In this document: positions 15,509 to 23,405 of the stretch, piece by piece
Position numbering within the stretch: position 1 is the stretch's first letter
How the letters are laid out: each line of letters begins with the position of its first letter
NCBI GenBank assembly: GCA_017409765.1
Contig: JAFQSA010000039.1
Location: 1 to 34,301 of the forward strand
DNA from: Clostridia bacterium
Lineage (GTDB): Bacteria; Bacillota; Clostridia; Christensenellales; CAG-314
Direction of reading: 5' to 3'
Length of the DNA stretch: 34,301 nucleotides
Translations under genes and position numbers: made by a program
The notes under the pieces: generated by a model
What the model saw: only the letters and a program-made list of their open reading frames with translations
Told to the model about the DNA's origin: nothing
The model's database searches: none

Positions 15509-16792
15509 TTAGTGCGCTGTGTACTCGTGTTGCTTTTGAATAGTTCCGTCCGTCAAGCTTTGATGGTTAACGTCGTACATGTAGATTTGGCCGTAGTCTG
15601 CACTGCTTGTGTCCACGTTGATTTCGATCATAGACACACCCTTGCCAAGGTCGTTGCCATTTTCGTCATCCCATTGGTCAAGGTACATTGCTGGGCCTTC
15701 GTAGCCCCAAAGCGCGCCGATAATTTTTTCCAAAAGTGGATGTTCGCCCTCGGTATTGAAGAAAGGATACGTGTGGTAGCCACAACAACGGCCATACGCC
15801 ATAAAGATACCCTTTTCCGTCAGTCCACGAATTGTGTTGATATGGTCGTGACCAACGAACACACCCTTTGTGGAGCCAAGCGCAACCATTGTGTCGTACA
15901 TTGCTTGACCGCAACTGCCACCTTGAAAGGCGATGCCAGGCAAAGTTTCCCCCTTCCACTCTCTGTCTACTTCTTGGATGGATCCTGCCTTGTTTGGATC
16001 GTTTAGCACTTCCAGATGTGCTTTGAATGGAATGTGCATAAACAAGGAACTTTGAACTTTGGGATTTTTTGTTTGCAATCCTTGGATAACCCATTTGTAC
16101 CAATTTGCTTGATCTTGCTCGATTTCGCCATACTCACGATTGAACACGTCCGTTTGGCCCTCTTGATACATGTTGCTGTCCATCATACACAAAGAGTAGA
16201 CAAGGTTACCACTACCGTCCTTGACGTTTACAAAGTAGTTGCTTTCGCCCATGATGTTGGATGGACCACCATCAAACAAGCAGTACTTGTACTTGGCTAG
16301 CAACTCGGCATGGCGATACTTGGAAAATGTCATTTCGCTATCGTGGTTGCCGTAGGCATAGGTCCAGTAGACTTGCTTTTTCTCCATAAAATCAGCAAAG
16401 TGCTTTACCGCGGTTTTTGCAAAAATACTAAACGTTAGGTCGCCAGTTACAACTGCAACGTCTGGTTTTAGTTGGTCGATGGCTTTGTCCAACAGGTCCA
16501 TTGTCTTTTTGTCGTGCGTCCAACTGCCAAACTTCATTTGTGGATCGGCAATTTGCATGATGCGAAGTGGCCTACTTCCGTCAAACTCGATGGGCAAAGT
16601 TAGCATGTTTTGGTAGTAGTTATCAAAGTTTTCCGTTGCGGACCAAGTTGTGCCGTTTCCGTAGTAGTTTTCCTTAGGGGAATAGGTGCCAATTTCGATG
16701 CTAATCAACACGCTGATGACAATTAGCGCGATAACAGCCAACGCTATTAGCCAGCCCTTTTTGTTACGTTTTTTGGTTTTTGCTTTTGCCAT
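15509..16792 (-). CDS. Membrane-anchored calcineurin-like metallophosphoesterase
   Basis: A 427-residue protein with a lysine-rich cytoplasmic start, one hydrophobic anchor (about 13-33) and a large extracytoplasmic metallophosphoesterase domain. Metal-site motifs are visible in order: IADPQ with Asp83, VTGDLTF with Asp118, GNHDSE (148-153), a FMHIP histidine and GHDH in the C-terminal half. Motif I is DxQ rather than the common DxH, which can alter metal preference. The substrate is unknown; such surface enzymes act on phosphomonoesters, phosphodiesters or nucleotides. The ATG has a CGAGG site. A strong hairpin terminator of deoC ends about two bases before that site and no separate promoter is evident, so expression may rely on read-through. 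Confidence 0.85.
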   Translation of the reverse strand: MAKAKTKKRNKKGWLIALAVIALIVISVLISIEIGTYSPKENYYGNGTTWSATENFDNYYQNMLTLPIEFDGSRPLRIMQIADPQMKFGSWTHDKKTMDLLDKAIDQLKPDVAVVTGDLTFSIFAKTAVKHFADFMEKKQVYWTYAYGNHDSEMTFSKYRHAELLAKYKYCLFDGGPSNIMGESNYFVNVKDGSGNLVYSLCMMDSNMYQEGQTDVFNREYGEIEQDQANWYKWVIQGLQTKNPKVQSSLFMHIPFKAHLEVLNDPNKAGSIQEVDREWKGETLPGIAFQGGSCGQAMYDTMVALGSTKGVFVGHDHINTIRGLTEKGIFMAYGRCCGYHTYPFFNTEGEHPLLEKIIGALWGYEGPAMYLDQWDDENGNDLGKGVSMIEINVDTSSADYGQIYMYDVNHQSLTDGTIQKQHEYTAH

Positions 16793-16806
16793 AGTTTACC
16801 TCGTGT

Positions 16807-16835
16807 AAAAATGAGCAAAGTTGCCCTTTGCTCAT
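16807..16835 (-). terminator. Terminator-like hairpin between deoC and the phosphoesterase gene
   Basis: ATGAGCAAAG (16811-16820) pairs perfectly with CTTTGCTCAT (16826-16835) around five bases. TTTT follows in the minus direction and then almost at once the ACGAGG ribosome binding site of the next gene. Confidence 0.8.
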
Positions 16836-16857
16836 CTATTTTGTTAAATATTTGTTG

Positions 16858-17502
16858 TTATTTGCAAATTTCTACGCCACAGCTTGCGCCAATACGGTCT
16901 GCGCCGGCATCAATCATTGCAAGTGCTTCCGCTGTGTTGTGGATGCCACCACTTGCTTTTACCTTGAGGCCGTGAGGATGAACTGTGTCCGCCATGAGTT
17001 GCACCGCGTGAACAGTTGCACCGCCCTTGCCAAAGCCTGTGCTTGTCTTTACGAAGTCGGCACCGGCAGCAATGGACGCTTTGCAAGCGTTTACAATTTG
17101 AGTATCAGTTAGGTTGCAGGTTTCGATGATAACCTTCAAAACAAGGTCACCGCAAGCCTTTTTCAAAGCGGAAATTTCCTTTTCTACCTTTTTCCAGCTG
17201 TTGGATTTTGCGTGAGATTGGTTGATAACCATGTCGATTTCCGTAGCGCCATCCTTGATGGCTTGTTTTGTTTCGAAAACCTTTACTTTGGTTGTGTTTT
17301 CGCCAAGAGGGAAGCCGATAACTGTGCAAACTTTAACTTGAGTGCCTTCAAGTTCCTTTGCGGCAAGTTTAACGTGGGTTGGGTTTACGCATACGCTTGC
17401 AAAACCAAATTCGCGTGCTTCGGCGCAAAGTGCAACAATTTGACTGCTTTTTGCAGGTTTAAGCAATGTGTGGTCGATGATTTTAGCAATTTGAGTGTTC
17501 AT
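16858..17502 (-). CDS. deoC: Deoxyribose-phosphate aldolase (DeoC)
   Basis: Class I aldolase that splits 2-deoxyribose-5-phosphate into glyceraldehyde-3-phosphate and acetaldehyde in deoxynucleoside breakdown. The 214 residues include IDHTLLKP (9-16), GFPLGENTTKVKV (63-75), EIDMVIN with Asp90, the Schiff-base Lys152 in VKTSTGFGKGGAT and proton-relay Lys182 in VKASGGI. The ATG at 17502 has AAGGAG eight bases upstream; the frame extends 16 codons further but lacks a site and crosses the operator. It has its own promoter and an operator-like palindrome, so it is probably inducible. No other deo genes are adjacent. Confidence 0.95.
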   Translation of the reverse strand: MNTQIAKIIDHTLLKPAKSSQIVALCAEAREFGFASVCVNPTHVKLAAKELEGTQVKVCTVIGFPLGENTTKVKVFETKQAIKDGATEIDMVINQSHAKSNSWKKVEKEISALKKACGDLVLKVIIETCNLTDTQIVNACKASIAAGADFVKTSTGFGKGGATVHAVQLMADTVHPHGLKVKASGGIHNTAEALAMIDAGADRIGASCGVEICK

Positions 17503-17530
17503 TTGTGCTCTCCTTGATTTGGAATTTGAT

Positions 17531-17549
17531 TGGAACAAGGTTTGTTCCA
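17531..17549. promoter_or_regulatory. Operator-like palindrome in the deoC leader
   Basis: TGGAACAA and TTGTTCCA are perfect 8-bp arms around three bases, located directly downstream of the predicted deoC transcription start. The position fits a repressor roadblock; the binding protein is not identified. Confidence 0.6.
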
Positions 17550-17560
17550 TAGTTGAAAAG

Positions 17561-17589
17561 ATTATAACACAAAACGGTTAGTTTTTCAA
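17561..17589 (-). promoter_or_regulatory. Promoter of deoC
   Basis: TTGAAA (17584-17589) and a perfect TATAAT (17561-17566) on the minus strand have a 17-nt spacer, and a TG dinucleotide one base upstream makes an extended -10. Confidence 0.78.
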
Positions 17590-17661
17590 TACAATTTTGC
17601 AAAAAATTGATGTTTTGTGCGATGTATAATATTGAGTATCTATATATATAATAAAACTTCA

Positions 17662-17696
17662 AATAATATTATTGCAGACAAATGTAATAATATTAT
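17662..17696. repeat. Paired AT-rich palindromes in the deoC upstream gap
   Basis: AATAATATTAT occurs at 17662-17672 and again at 17686-17696; each copy is self-complementary and the pair can also form a larger stem. A TATAAT at 17625-17630 on the plus strand has no good -35 box. Otherwise the 17590-17763 gap holds nothing I recognise. Confidence 0.35.
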
Positions 17697-17763
17697 GCGA
17701 TCAAGCGGATGATTGTTGCAAATTAGTTTTAGGCTAGTTGCAAAATGTCACGCAAATAGCACA

Positions 17764-17937
17764 CTACTTTTTGCGCTTGGAGAGGTCGATTGTTAGGGTG
17801 TTTTCGTCAAAATCGAAACTTTCCACACGCTTGCCGTGATTTCCCTTGATGGCCCTTACAAGCAAAAACACCAGGTAGCCAATGCACAGCGCAATGCCAA
17901 CGCAACAAAATATGATAATAGGCAAAACTTCCTTCAT
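17764..17937 (-). CDS. Small single-pass membrane protein
   Basis: A 57-residue protein beginning MKEVLPIIIFCCVGIALC with one long hydrophobic segment (about 4-28), then a basic stretch (RAIKGNHGKR) and an acidic, hydroxyl-rich tail ending DLSKRKK. The basic residues after the segment suggest the C-terminus is cytoplasmic. A GAGGTG site precedes the ATG. The frame extends upstream to 18045 but without a better start. No family is recognised. It is divergent from the secreted-protein gene at 18157. Confidence 0.62.
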   Translation of the reverse strand: MKEVLPIIIFCCVGIALCIGYLVFLLVRAIKGNHGKRVESFDFDENTLTIDLSKRKK

Positions 17938-18031
17938 GATGCACCTCGACAAGAGTTTAGCACACGGGTTGTCACAAAGATTGTCACTTTTTGTGCATAT
18001 TGAGATTTTTTCGGCAAAGTACAATTTGTTT

Positions 18032-18087
18032 TGCATACCGCGCAAAAGATATGCATCTTGTCAAATACTACAAGGATACTTTTGTAG
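18032..18087. promoter_or_regulatory. Cluster of inverted repeats in the divergent gap
   Basis: TGCATA...TATGCA (18032-18055) and CTACAA...TTGTAG (18068-18087) lie between the divergent small membrane protein gene and the secreted-protein gene. They are candidate regulator sites, but no well-spaced promoter is visible for either gene. Confidence 0.3.
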
Positions 18088-18156
18088 CAGTCCACAAAAC
18101 ACTTTGTGCATATTTTCCAACCAAATGCAAACACTATCATAAACAAGGAGGAAATT

Positions 18157-18579
18157 ATGAAAAATTTTGTTATATATCTTGCCCTTGCGATGGTTGTTTT
18201 GGCAATTGTGCCCACAATGGCAATGGCAACCACAACGGAAAAGGAGATAGCCGACCTTGCCATGCAAAACGAAAAGGTTGTAAAAGCCAAATGCGTGGTT
18301 TACGAGCGCAACTGCTTGGTGGCAATCCAAACGGAAAAGTTCCAAAGTCGCACCGAATACTGCAACTTTGTGGAACAATTTGAAAATCAAGTAAAGGCCA
18401 AATACCAAATTGACAACATCAAAGTGACACGCAACCCCAAAGTGATGAGTAAACTTGACCACTTTGAAAAACTTGGCGACGCAGAACGCACCGAGCAAAT
18501 TCAAAAACTGATTGAATACCTTTTGAACAAGCCAATGCCACTACCCGCACGACCACTAAAGCCACCGTTTGATAGATAA
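18157..18579 (+). CDS. Secreted protein, weakly YhcN/YlaJ-like
   Basis: A 140-residue product with a clear signal peptide: short basic start, hydrophobic core to about residue 20, and likely signal peptidase I cleavage after AMA (residue 24). There is no lipobox cysteine. The mature part begins TTTEKEIADLAM and has an alternating strand-helix pattern (VVKAKCVVYERNCLVAI, then a helix, then IDNIKVTRNP). That recalls the small BON-like fold of sporulation proteins YhcN/YlaJ, but the match is by eye only. The tail is proline-rich. A strong AAGGAGG site fixes the ATG at 18157. It is transcribed opposite to its neighbours and ends at a shared bidirectional terminator. Confidence 0.72.
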   Translation: MKNFVIYLALAMVVLAIVPTMAMATTTEKEIADLAMQNEKVVKAKCVVYERNCLVAIQTEKFQSRTEYCNFVEQFENQVKAKYQIDNIKVTRNPKVMSKLDHFEKLGDAERTEQIQKLIEYLLNKPMPLPARPLKPPFDR

Positions 18580-18597
18580 TAGCATAATATTTAGAAA

Positions 18598-18622
18598 AAC
18601 CACCCTGCAAATAAGGGTGGTT
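18598..18622. terminator. Bidirectional terminator
   Basis: AACCACCCT and AGGGTGGTT are perfect 9-bp arms around seven bases. T-runs follow on both strands, ending the secreted-protein gene from one side and the BspA-like gene from the other. Confidence 0.87.
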
Positions 18623-18653
18623 TTGTTTATTAGTTAATGGTACAATTGGCCTA

Positions 18654-19910
18654 TTATTGATTACTTCTGTACCAATAGTAGTTAGAATATGTAGTTTTTA
18701 GATATGTTGCATTTTGTTCTAGATCAGTCAAAATTAGATTTGTGACATTCGTCTCATCTGCCGCCTTAAACACATACCAGAAATTTACGTCTTCAAAAAC
18801 AGCACTTGTCAGATTTGAGCAACCAAGAAATGCATCTTCCCCAATAAATACTACACTGCTTGGAATAGTAATACTAGCAAGACTGTAGCAATTGTCAAAT
18901 GCAGAAACACCAATGCTTTGCAAACTTGAGGAAAGTGTAACATTGCCAAGTTGTGTGCAATCGAAAAATGCATGACTGCCTATCAATACTACGCTATTTG
19001 GAATTATAATGCTTTTCAATTTAGAAGAAGACTCAAAAGCGCCATCTCCAATACTATACAATTTGCTATCTTGTTGGAATGTAACAGTTGCATTTCCGCA
19101 ATCATTGAACGCATTATTACCAATGCTTGTGATGTCGTTTCCAATATATACATCGACAAGACTATAGCCGCTATTCCAGAAAGGACTGTTAACGCCGTAA
19201 TCCTTCATAGCACCTACACCCTTGACGTAGATATCATGTTTTTTGTCTGAACGAACAATTATATAACCTTTGACACTGTCGGTTGTAGTTTTAGACATAT
19301 CATACACTTCTATAGCGACATCTACAATGTTTTCTTGGCAATATGCGCAAGAATCTGCTTCTTGGAAATTGTGGCCAGTTGCGTCAACTTGAGCATCCGT
19401 GTAAGTATCGCCACAAACAGAGCATGTGTGCGTTGTGAATCCTTTTTGGGTACAAGTAGGAGTTGTTAACACAGACTCGTAGCTATGTCCTATTGCTGAG
19501 ATCTCCTGATAAGTTGTGTAACTGCAACGAGAGCATGTTATATACTCACTCCAACCAACATTTGTACAAGTTGGTGCTTGTGCATCGTGTTCCACTGTGT
19601 CGTGGCCAAGCGCATTTATATAAGCATCCACATAGACATCGCCACATGTAGCACAAGTATGAGTCGTGTAACCTTGCTCCAAACAAGTTGGATCGGTAAC
19701 AACTGCTGCATAACTATGACCTGTTGCTGTGACAACTTCTGTTTCCTTTTCTCCACACTCGCAAACTCTTTCTTTTGAGCCATCTTGAGTGCAAGTAGGT
19801 TGTTTTGTAACTTCCCACTCGCCAAATTCACACGAGTGACATGCCGTAAGTGCCAAGCAACTTCCAACCAAAATTGCCAGCAAAATAATTACTAAAATTT
19901 GTTTTTTCAT
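18654..19910 (-). CDS. Lipoprotein with cysteine-pair repeats and BspA-type leucine-rich repeats
   Basis: A 418-residue surface lipoprotein. The signal peptide ends in lipobox LTAC with Cys24 as the likely lipidation site. Residues about 25-192 hold four or so units of roughly 38 residues with the pattern PTC..xG..x.TC..CG.......ATGH, each with paired cysteines. Residues about 255-375 are LRR_5/BspA repeats of about 23 residues (SIGDGAFESSSKLKSIIIP, FIGEDAFLGCSNLTSAVF). Such proteins commonly mediate surface contacts in gut bacteria; the binding target is unknown. The start has a weak AGAGAG site. Codon use is more AT-rich than the flanking enzymes, suggesting exchange. No clear promoter is seen in the 120-nt gap to pepF. 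Confidence 0.85.
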   Translation of the reverse strand: MKKQILVIILLAILVGSCLALTACHSCEFGEWEVTKQPTCTQDGSKERVCECGEKETEVVTATGHSYAAVVTDPTCLEQGYTTHTCATCGDVYVDAYINALGHDTVEHDAQAPTCTNVGWSEYITCSRCSYTTYQEISAIGHSYESVLTTPTCTQKGFTTHTCSVCGDTYTDAQVDATGHNFQEADSCAYCQENIVDVAIEVYDMSKTTTDSVKGYIIVRSDKKHDIYVKGVGAMKDYGVNSPFWNSGYSLVDVYIGNDITSIGNNAFNDCGNATVTFQQDSKLYSIGDGAFESSSKLKSIIIPNSVVLIGSHAFFDCTQLGNVTLSSSLQSIGVSAFDNCYSLASITIPSSVVFIGEDAFLGCSNLTSAVFEDVNFWYVFKAADETNVTNLILTDLEQNATYLKTTYSNYYWYRSNQ

Positions 19911-20030
19911 AATGTTTCTCTCTGTTTTACGCCCAGACGGCTTATATTTCACTTATACCACGTGCTTGTGCTAACACCCAGTCTTGCACACGCTTGTTAG
20001 ACTGTTTTGTGTTATGCGAATATTAGTAAA

Positions 20031-21704
20031 TTACAATCCCAAGATCTTTTCGCAAACGGCAACGACCATTTTGAAAGATTCTTCCTCAAATGGAGATTCT
20101 AGGCCACACTCGTCCAAAAGTTCCACAAAGGTTTTGGTGCCACCAAAGTCCAAAAATTTGTTGTATTTGGCAAAGGCGCTGTCAAAATCTTGTTGGGACA
20201 AAGCCAAAAATTGCAATGCGGTAAATTGTGCAAGGCAGTAGTCGATGTAGTAGAAAGGACTTTCGTAGATGTGCGCTTGACGTTGCCAACGACGGCCGTC
20301 TTGAAGTGCCACGATGCCTTCCGTTGTCATGCAGGGCAAAAATTGCTTTTCAATTTGGTTGTAGAAAGCATTGCGCTCGGCAGGTGTCATGTTGGGGTTG
20401 TCGTAGCAGGTTTGTTGGAAGTAGTCGACAATTGTGCCGTAAGGAATGAACGTGATTGCACCACCAATGTGTGTGAACTTGTAGTCTTCCGTTTGGTCGC
20501 CAAAAAATTTGTCAATCCAAGGATATGCCAAAAATTCCATGGACATGGAGTGAACTTCGGCAGTTTCCATGGAGATGCTGGAAAGGAAGTCGCTTTCGAT
20601 AAAGAAGGACTTGTAGAACTCGAACGCATGGCCGAACTCGTGTGTAAGTACGTCGATATCGCCAGCGGAGCCGTTCCAGTTGGCAAAGATAAATGGAAGG
20701 TTGAACTCGGGTATGCCATCGCAGTAGCCACCGCCAGACTTGCCTTCGCGACTCATAACGTCAAAGCACTCGCTCTCCACCATGGTGTCGAACAACTTGC
20801 CAGTTTCGGGGGACATTTCGTTGTACATTTGAGATGCCTTTTGGAAAAGTTCCTCTGGAGTGCCAACTGGGCGAGGTTCGTTTTTTGTGAACACGCCGTG
20901 GTCGTAGTAGTACATCTTGTCAATACCGAGGTCTGCGCCCACCTTTGCACGGATTTTGTTTGCAAGGGGAACGATGTACTTCAAAACGTTATTGCGGAAC
21001 TTGGCAATGTCTTCCTTGGTGTAGCAGTTACGTTGCATTTGCATGTAGCCGAGCTTGGAGAAGTTTTCAAACCCCAACTTTTGTCCCATACGTGTGCGTA
21101 CGGCAACAAGTTTGTCGTAGATTTCGTCAAGTTGCGCTTTGTTTTGTTCAAGAACTGTGCCAAGAGCAATTGCTGCTTGCTTGCGCACTTCGCGATCGTT
21201 GGACGTAAAGTACTTACCAAGGCCACTCAAAGGCAATTTTTCGCCGTTGAAGTCCACAACAATGCTACTCATAAGCTTGCGGTAGGCAGTTGTGAGTTTG
21301 TTTTCCTCGATGCGGTCTTCCACCAAGCGTGGATCGTTGGCGTCAACGGACATTTGCAAGTTGGTAAACATTACCTTGGGGAAACGTTTTTCCAACTCAG
21401 CACGGAAAGGACTTGTAAGGTAGCAGTTGGCAATTTCCGCTTGAGCAACACCAATTTGTGGCATTACTTCGTCGAGGTAGTCTTGCTCGGCAGCATAGAA
21501 CTCGTCACGAGTATCTTGAGAAAAACGAATGAATGCAATGTGAATTGGCGTGCTTGCCTTTTCCGCAAAGGCCTTGTACTCGTCGTGAACGGCATAGAAC
21601 TCCTCTACAGTTTTGGCACTTTCAAAACGTTGTTTGAACTCGGCAAGCGCTTTGAGAAATTGGTCTTTGTCGGGGCGAACGTACTTGATTTGAGATAGTT
21701 TCAT
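20031..21704 (-). CDS. M3 family oligoendopeptidase (PepF-like)
   Basis: A 557-residue cytoplasmic zinc metallopeptidase that trims short peptides. The zinc site HEFGH is at 355-359 and the third ligand is most likely Glu383 in METAEVHSMSMEF. FIFANWNGSAGDIDVLTHEFG is preceded by GGGYCDGIPEFNLPF, the substrate-cleft motif of this family. Length and the all-helical N-terminal half fit the M3 'oligoendopeptidase F' group. The ATG at 21704 has a good AAGGAG site with a small hairpin directly upstream. It lies 39 nt after the membrane-anchored hydrolase gene. Confidence 0.92.
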   Translation of the reverse strand: MKLSQIKYVRPDKDQFLKALAEFKQRFESAKTVEEFYAVHDEYKAFAEKASTPIHIAFIRFSQDTRDEFYAAEQDYLDEVMPQIGVAQAEIANCYLTSPFRAELEKRFPKVMFTNLQMSVDANDPRLVEDRIEENKLTTAYRKLMSSIVVDFNGEKLPLSGLGKYFTSNDREVRKQAAIALGTVLEQNKAQLDEIYDKLVAVRTRMGQKLGFENFSKLGYMQMQRNCYTKEDIAKFRNNVLKYIVPLANKIRAKVGADLGIDKMYYYDHGVFTKNEPRPVGTPEELFQKASQMYNEMSPETGKLFDTMVESECFDVMSREGKSGGGYCDGIPEFNLPFIFANWNGSAGDIDVLTHEFGHAFEFYKSFFIESDFLSSISMETAEVHSMSMEFLAYPWIDKFFGDQTEDYKFTHIGGAITFIPYGTIVDYFQQTCYDNPNMTPAERNAFYNQIEKQFLPCMTTEGIVALQDGRRWQRQAHIYESPFYYIDYCLAQFTALQFLALSQQDFDSAFAKYNKFLDFGGTKTFVELLDECGLESPFEEESFKMVVAVCEKILGL

Positions 21705-21717
21705 AATATACTCCTTT

Positions 21718-21734
21718 GCCCATAAATCTTGGGC
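21718..21734 (-). promoter_or_regulatory. Small hairpin just upstream of the pepF ribosome binding site
   Basis: In the minus-strand RNA, GCCCA (21730-21734) pairs with UGGGC (21718-21722) over a 7-nt loop. It ends one base before AAGGAG (21711-21716). No U-run follows, so it is not a normal terminator; it might influence processing or translation. Confidence 0.35.
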
Positions 21735-21743
21735 GACAAAATT

Positions 21744-22688
21744 TTACAAATTTTCGATTTTGTGGATAAAATCACATACAACTTGCTCGTAGCGAGGTTT
21801 GTCCACAGCAATACTGCGAGCGTGCTCGGCACCATCAAACAGGTGCAATTCGCTGTTGGGGTTTTGGCAGACATTGTACATATCCACGCTGTGATGTGGT
21901 TGGATGAAGGTATCGGACGCGCCGTGGATAAAGCAAATGGGCACGTTGCTGTTTTTTACACAGTTGATGGGGACAGTTTTGGTAAAGTCGTAGCCAATCT
22001 TTTTGGTGGAAATGACGTTAGCAAAGTCCACCGTGGGAAAAGGGGGTACGTGAGCAATTTGGAAGCAAAGTTCGCGGTAGTAGTTCATCGTGTGGGAAAA
22101 ACCACAGTCGGCAACAAGCAAGTTGATGTCACTACGCAAGCCAAGTTCGCACAAGATTGTTACTGCGCCCATACTTTCGCCGTGGAGCGCCAAAAAGCAA
22201 TCTTGACCGAACAAATTTTTTGTGTAGTCGATAACTGTGCTAAGATCGAACTTTTCGTTGAATCCAAGTGTTGTGTAGGGGCCGTCGGAAAGCCCAAAGT
22301 AAGCGTGGTCGTACAGCACTAAACTGTAGCCTTGCTTGTAGAAAATGCTACCATACTTTACCGAGTTGATGCGGTTGCAGGTATGTCCGTGGCACACTAT
22401 TGCCACCTTTTTGCACGTTTGGTTGGGCATTTCCGGATGGAAAACAACTTCACCACGAATTTTGCCGTGGACACCATCAACTTCGAACTCTTGTTTGTTC
22501 CAGTTATGTAGATAGTCGTCAAAATCTACGTTGAAATCTTGCTTTTGCGACTGCATTGATTGATCGAAAGTATAGGCAATTGGGCGAGTTGCCATCTTGA
22601 AAACGCCGTTTGCGATGATGTAGCACAAAATTGTGTACAAAAGCGCAACGCCCAAAACTACCAATAAAACAATTACTGCTGGATGCAT
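21744..22688 (-). CDS. Membrane-anchored alpha/beta hydrolase
   Basis: A 314-residue protein with an N-terminal hydrophobic anchor (about 4-28) followed by a serine-hydrolase domain. Triad residues are Ser172 in HGESMGAVT, Asp259 in HGASDTFIQP and His289 in DGAEHARS. VCHGHTCNRINSVKYG near residue 100 is the oxyanion region. The architecture matches the YqkD/BAAT-like family of extended alpha/beta hydrolases common in Bacillota, whose substrates are mostly unknown. The ATG has a TGAGG site. It follows the SDR gene by 8 nt and the two are surely co-transcribed. Confidence 0.87.
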   Translation of the reverse strand: MHPAVIVLLVVLGVALLYTILCYIIANGVFKMATRPIAYTFDQSMQSQKQDFNVDFDDYLHNWNKQEFEVDGVHGKIRGEVVFHPEMPNQTCKKVAIVCHGHTCNRINSVKYGSIFYKQGYSLVLYDHAYFGLSDGPYTTLGFNEKFDLSTVIDYTKNLFGQDCFLALHGESMGAVTILCELGLRSDINLLVADCGFSHTMNYYRELCFQIAHVPPFPTVDFANVISTKKIGYDFTKTVPINCVKNSNVPICFIHGASDTFIQPHHSVDMYNVCQNPNSELHLFDGAEHARSIAVDKPRYEQVVCDFIHKIENL

Positions 22689-22696
22689 TTGTTACC

Positions 22697-23395
22697 TCAC
22701 ATTTTTTGTATTGTTCCGCTTGTGCCACAGGTTGCAAGACGGAAAATTTCACTTGCAACTTCGCTTGGAAGGTAGCACTTGGTGTTGTGTTCGGCACAAA
22801 ATGCTTGCTTTTCCTCCTCGGTGTAGCCAGCGCACATTTCCGTTAGCACTATCGGTGGGCAAATGCAGTTGACGTTTACCATGCCGTCAAGTTCTTCTGC
22901 AAGGGATTGGGTTAGCCCAACAACGGCAAACTTGCTCATTGCGTACACACTTTCGCAAGAAGCGCCCACTAGTCCCCAAATGGAAGACATGTTGACAATG
23001 GCTGGGTTTGTGCCACCACGCAAAAGGTCAACTGCGTGTTTACAACACAAAAACACACCTTTGGCATTGGTGTCCATCACAAAATTGTAGTCGTCTAGGG
23101 ACACATCTTGGACAAGTCCGCCACGCCAAACGCCTGCGTTGTTTACAAGTATATCCAAATGTTTGAAGTACTTTTTGATCCAAGAAAACATCTCCACCAC
23201 TTGACTTTGGTTGGAAACATCCGCTTGGTAAAGGTGCACATCGCAACCTTGGGCTTGCAACTGTTGTTGCAAATTGCGTGCGTTTGATGCGCTTTTGTTA
23301 TAGTTTAGAATTACGGTGTAACCTTCGGTGGCAAACTTTTTGACACACTCGGCGCCAATACCACGAGATCCACCTGTTATAAGTGCTATTTTCAT
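22697..23395 (-). CDS. Short-chain dehydrogenase/reductase, FabG-like
   Basis: A 232-residue NAD(P)-dependent oxidoreductase. The cofactor motif TGGSRGIG spans 7-14, NNAG 85-88, and the catalytic set is Asn110, Ser138, Tyr151 and Lys155 in YAMSK. The pattern is that of 3-oxoacyl-ACP reductase relatives, but with no fatty-acid genes nearby a housekeeping FabG role is not assured. The ATG at 23395 is fixed by the Rossmann start MKIALITGG, yet no Shine-Dalgarno sequence precedes it. A promoter candidate ends ten bases upstream. The frame extends 26 codons further into the ABC-F gene without a plausible start. Confidence 0.88.
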   Translation of the reverse strand: MKIALITGGSRGIGAECVKKFATEGYTVILNYNKSASNARNLQQQLQAQGCDVHLYQADVSNQSQVVEMFSWIKKYFKHLDILVNNAGVWRGGLVQDVSLDDYNFVMDTNAKGVFLCCKHAVDLLRGGTNPAIVNMSSIWGLVGASCESVYAMSKFAVVGLTQSLAEELDGMVNVNCICPPIVLTEMCAGYTEEEKQAFCAEHNTKCYLPSEVASEIFRLATCGTSGTIQKM

Positions 23396-23405
23396 GATTT
23401 TATGT

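Noticed and set aside
17625..17630. Plus-strand TATAAT in the deoC upstream gap
   Set aside because: No -35 box at suitable spacing and no plus-strand gene until 18157.
19911..20030. tRNA-like or structured RNA before the BspA-like gene
   Set aside because: CTAACA/TGTTAG arms are present but no cloverleaf or T-loop can be drawn, and no promoter with good spacing was found.
20190..21698. 502-codon plus-strand open frame opposite pepF
   Set aside because: Shadow of the M3 peptidase gene, which has the HEFGH zinc site and a proper start; the antisense product resembles nothing.
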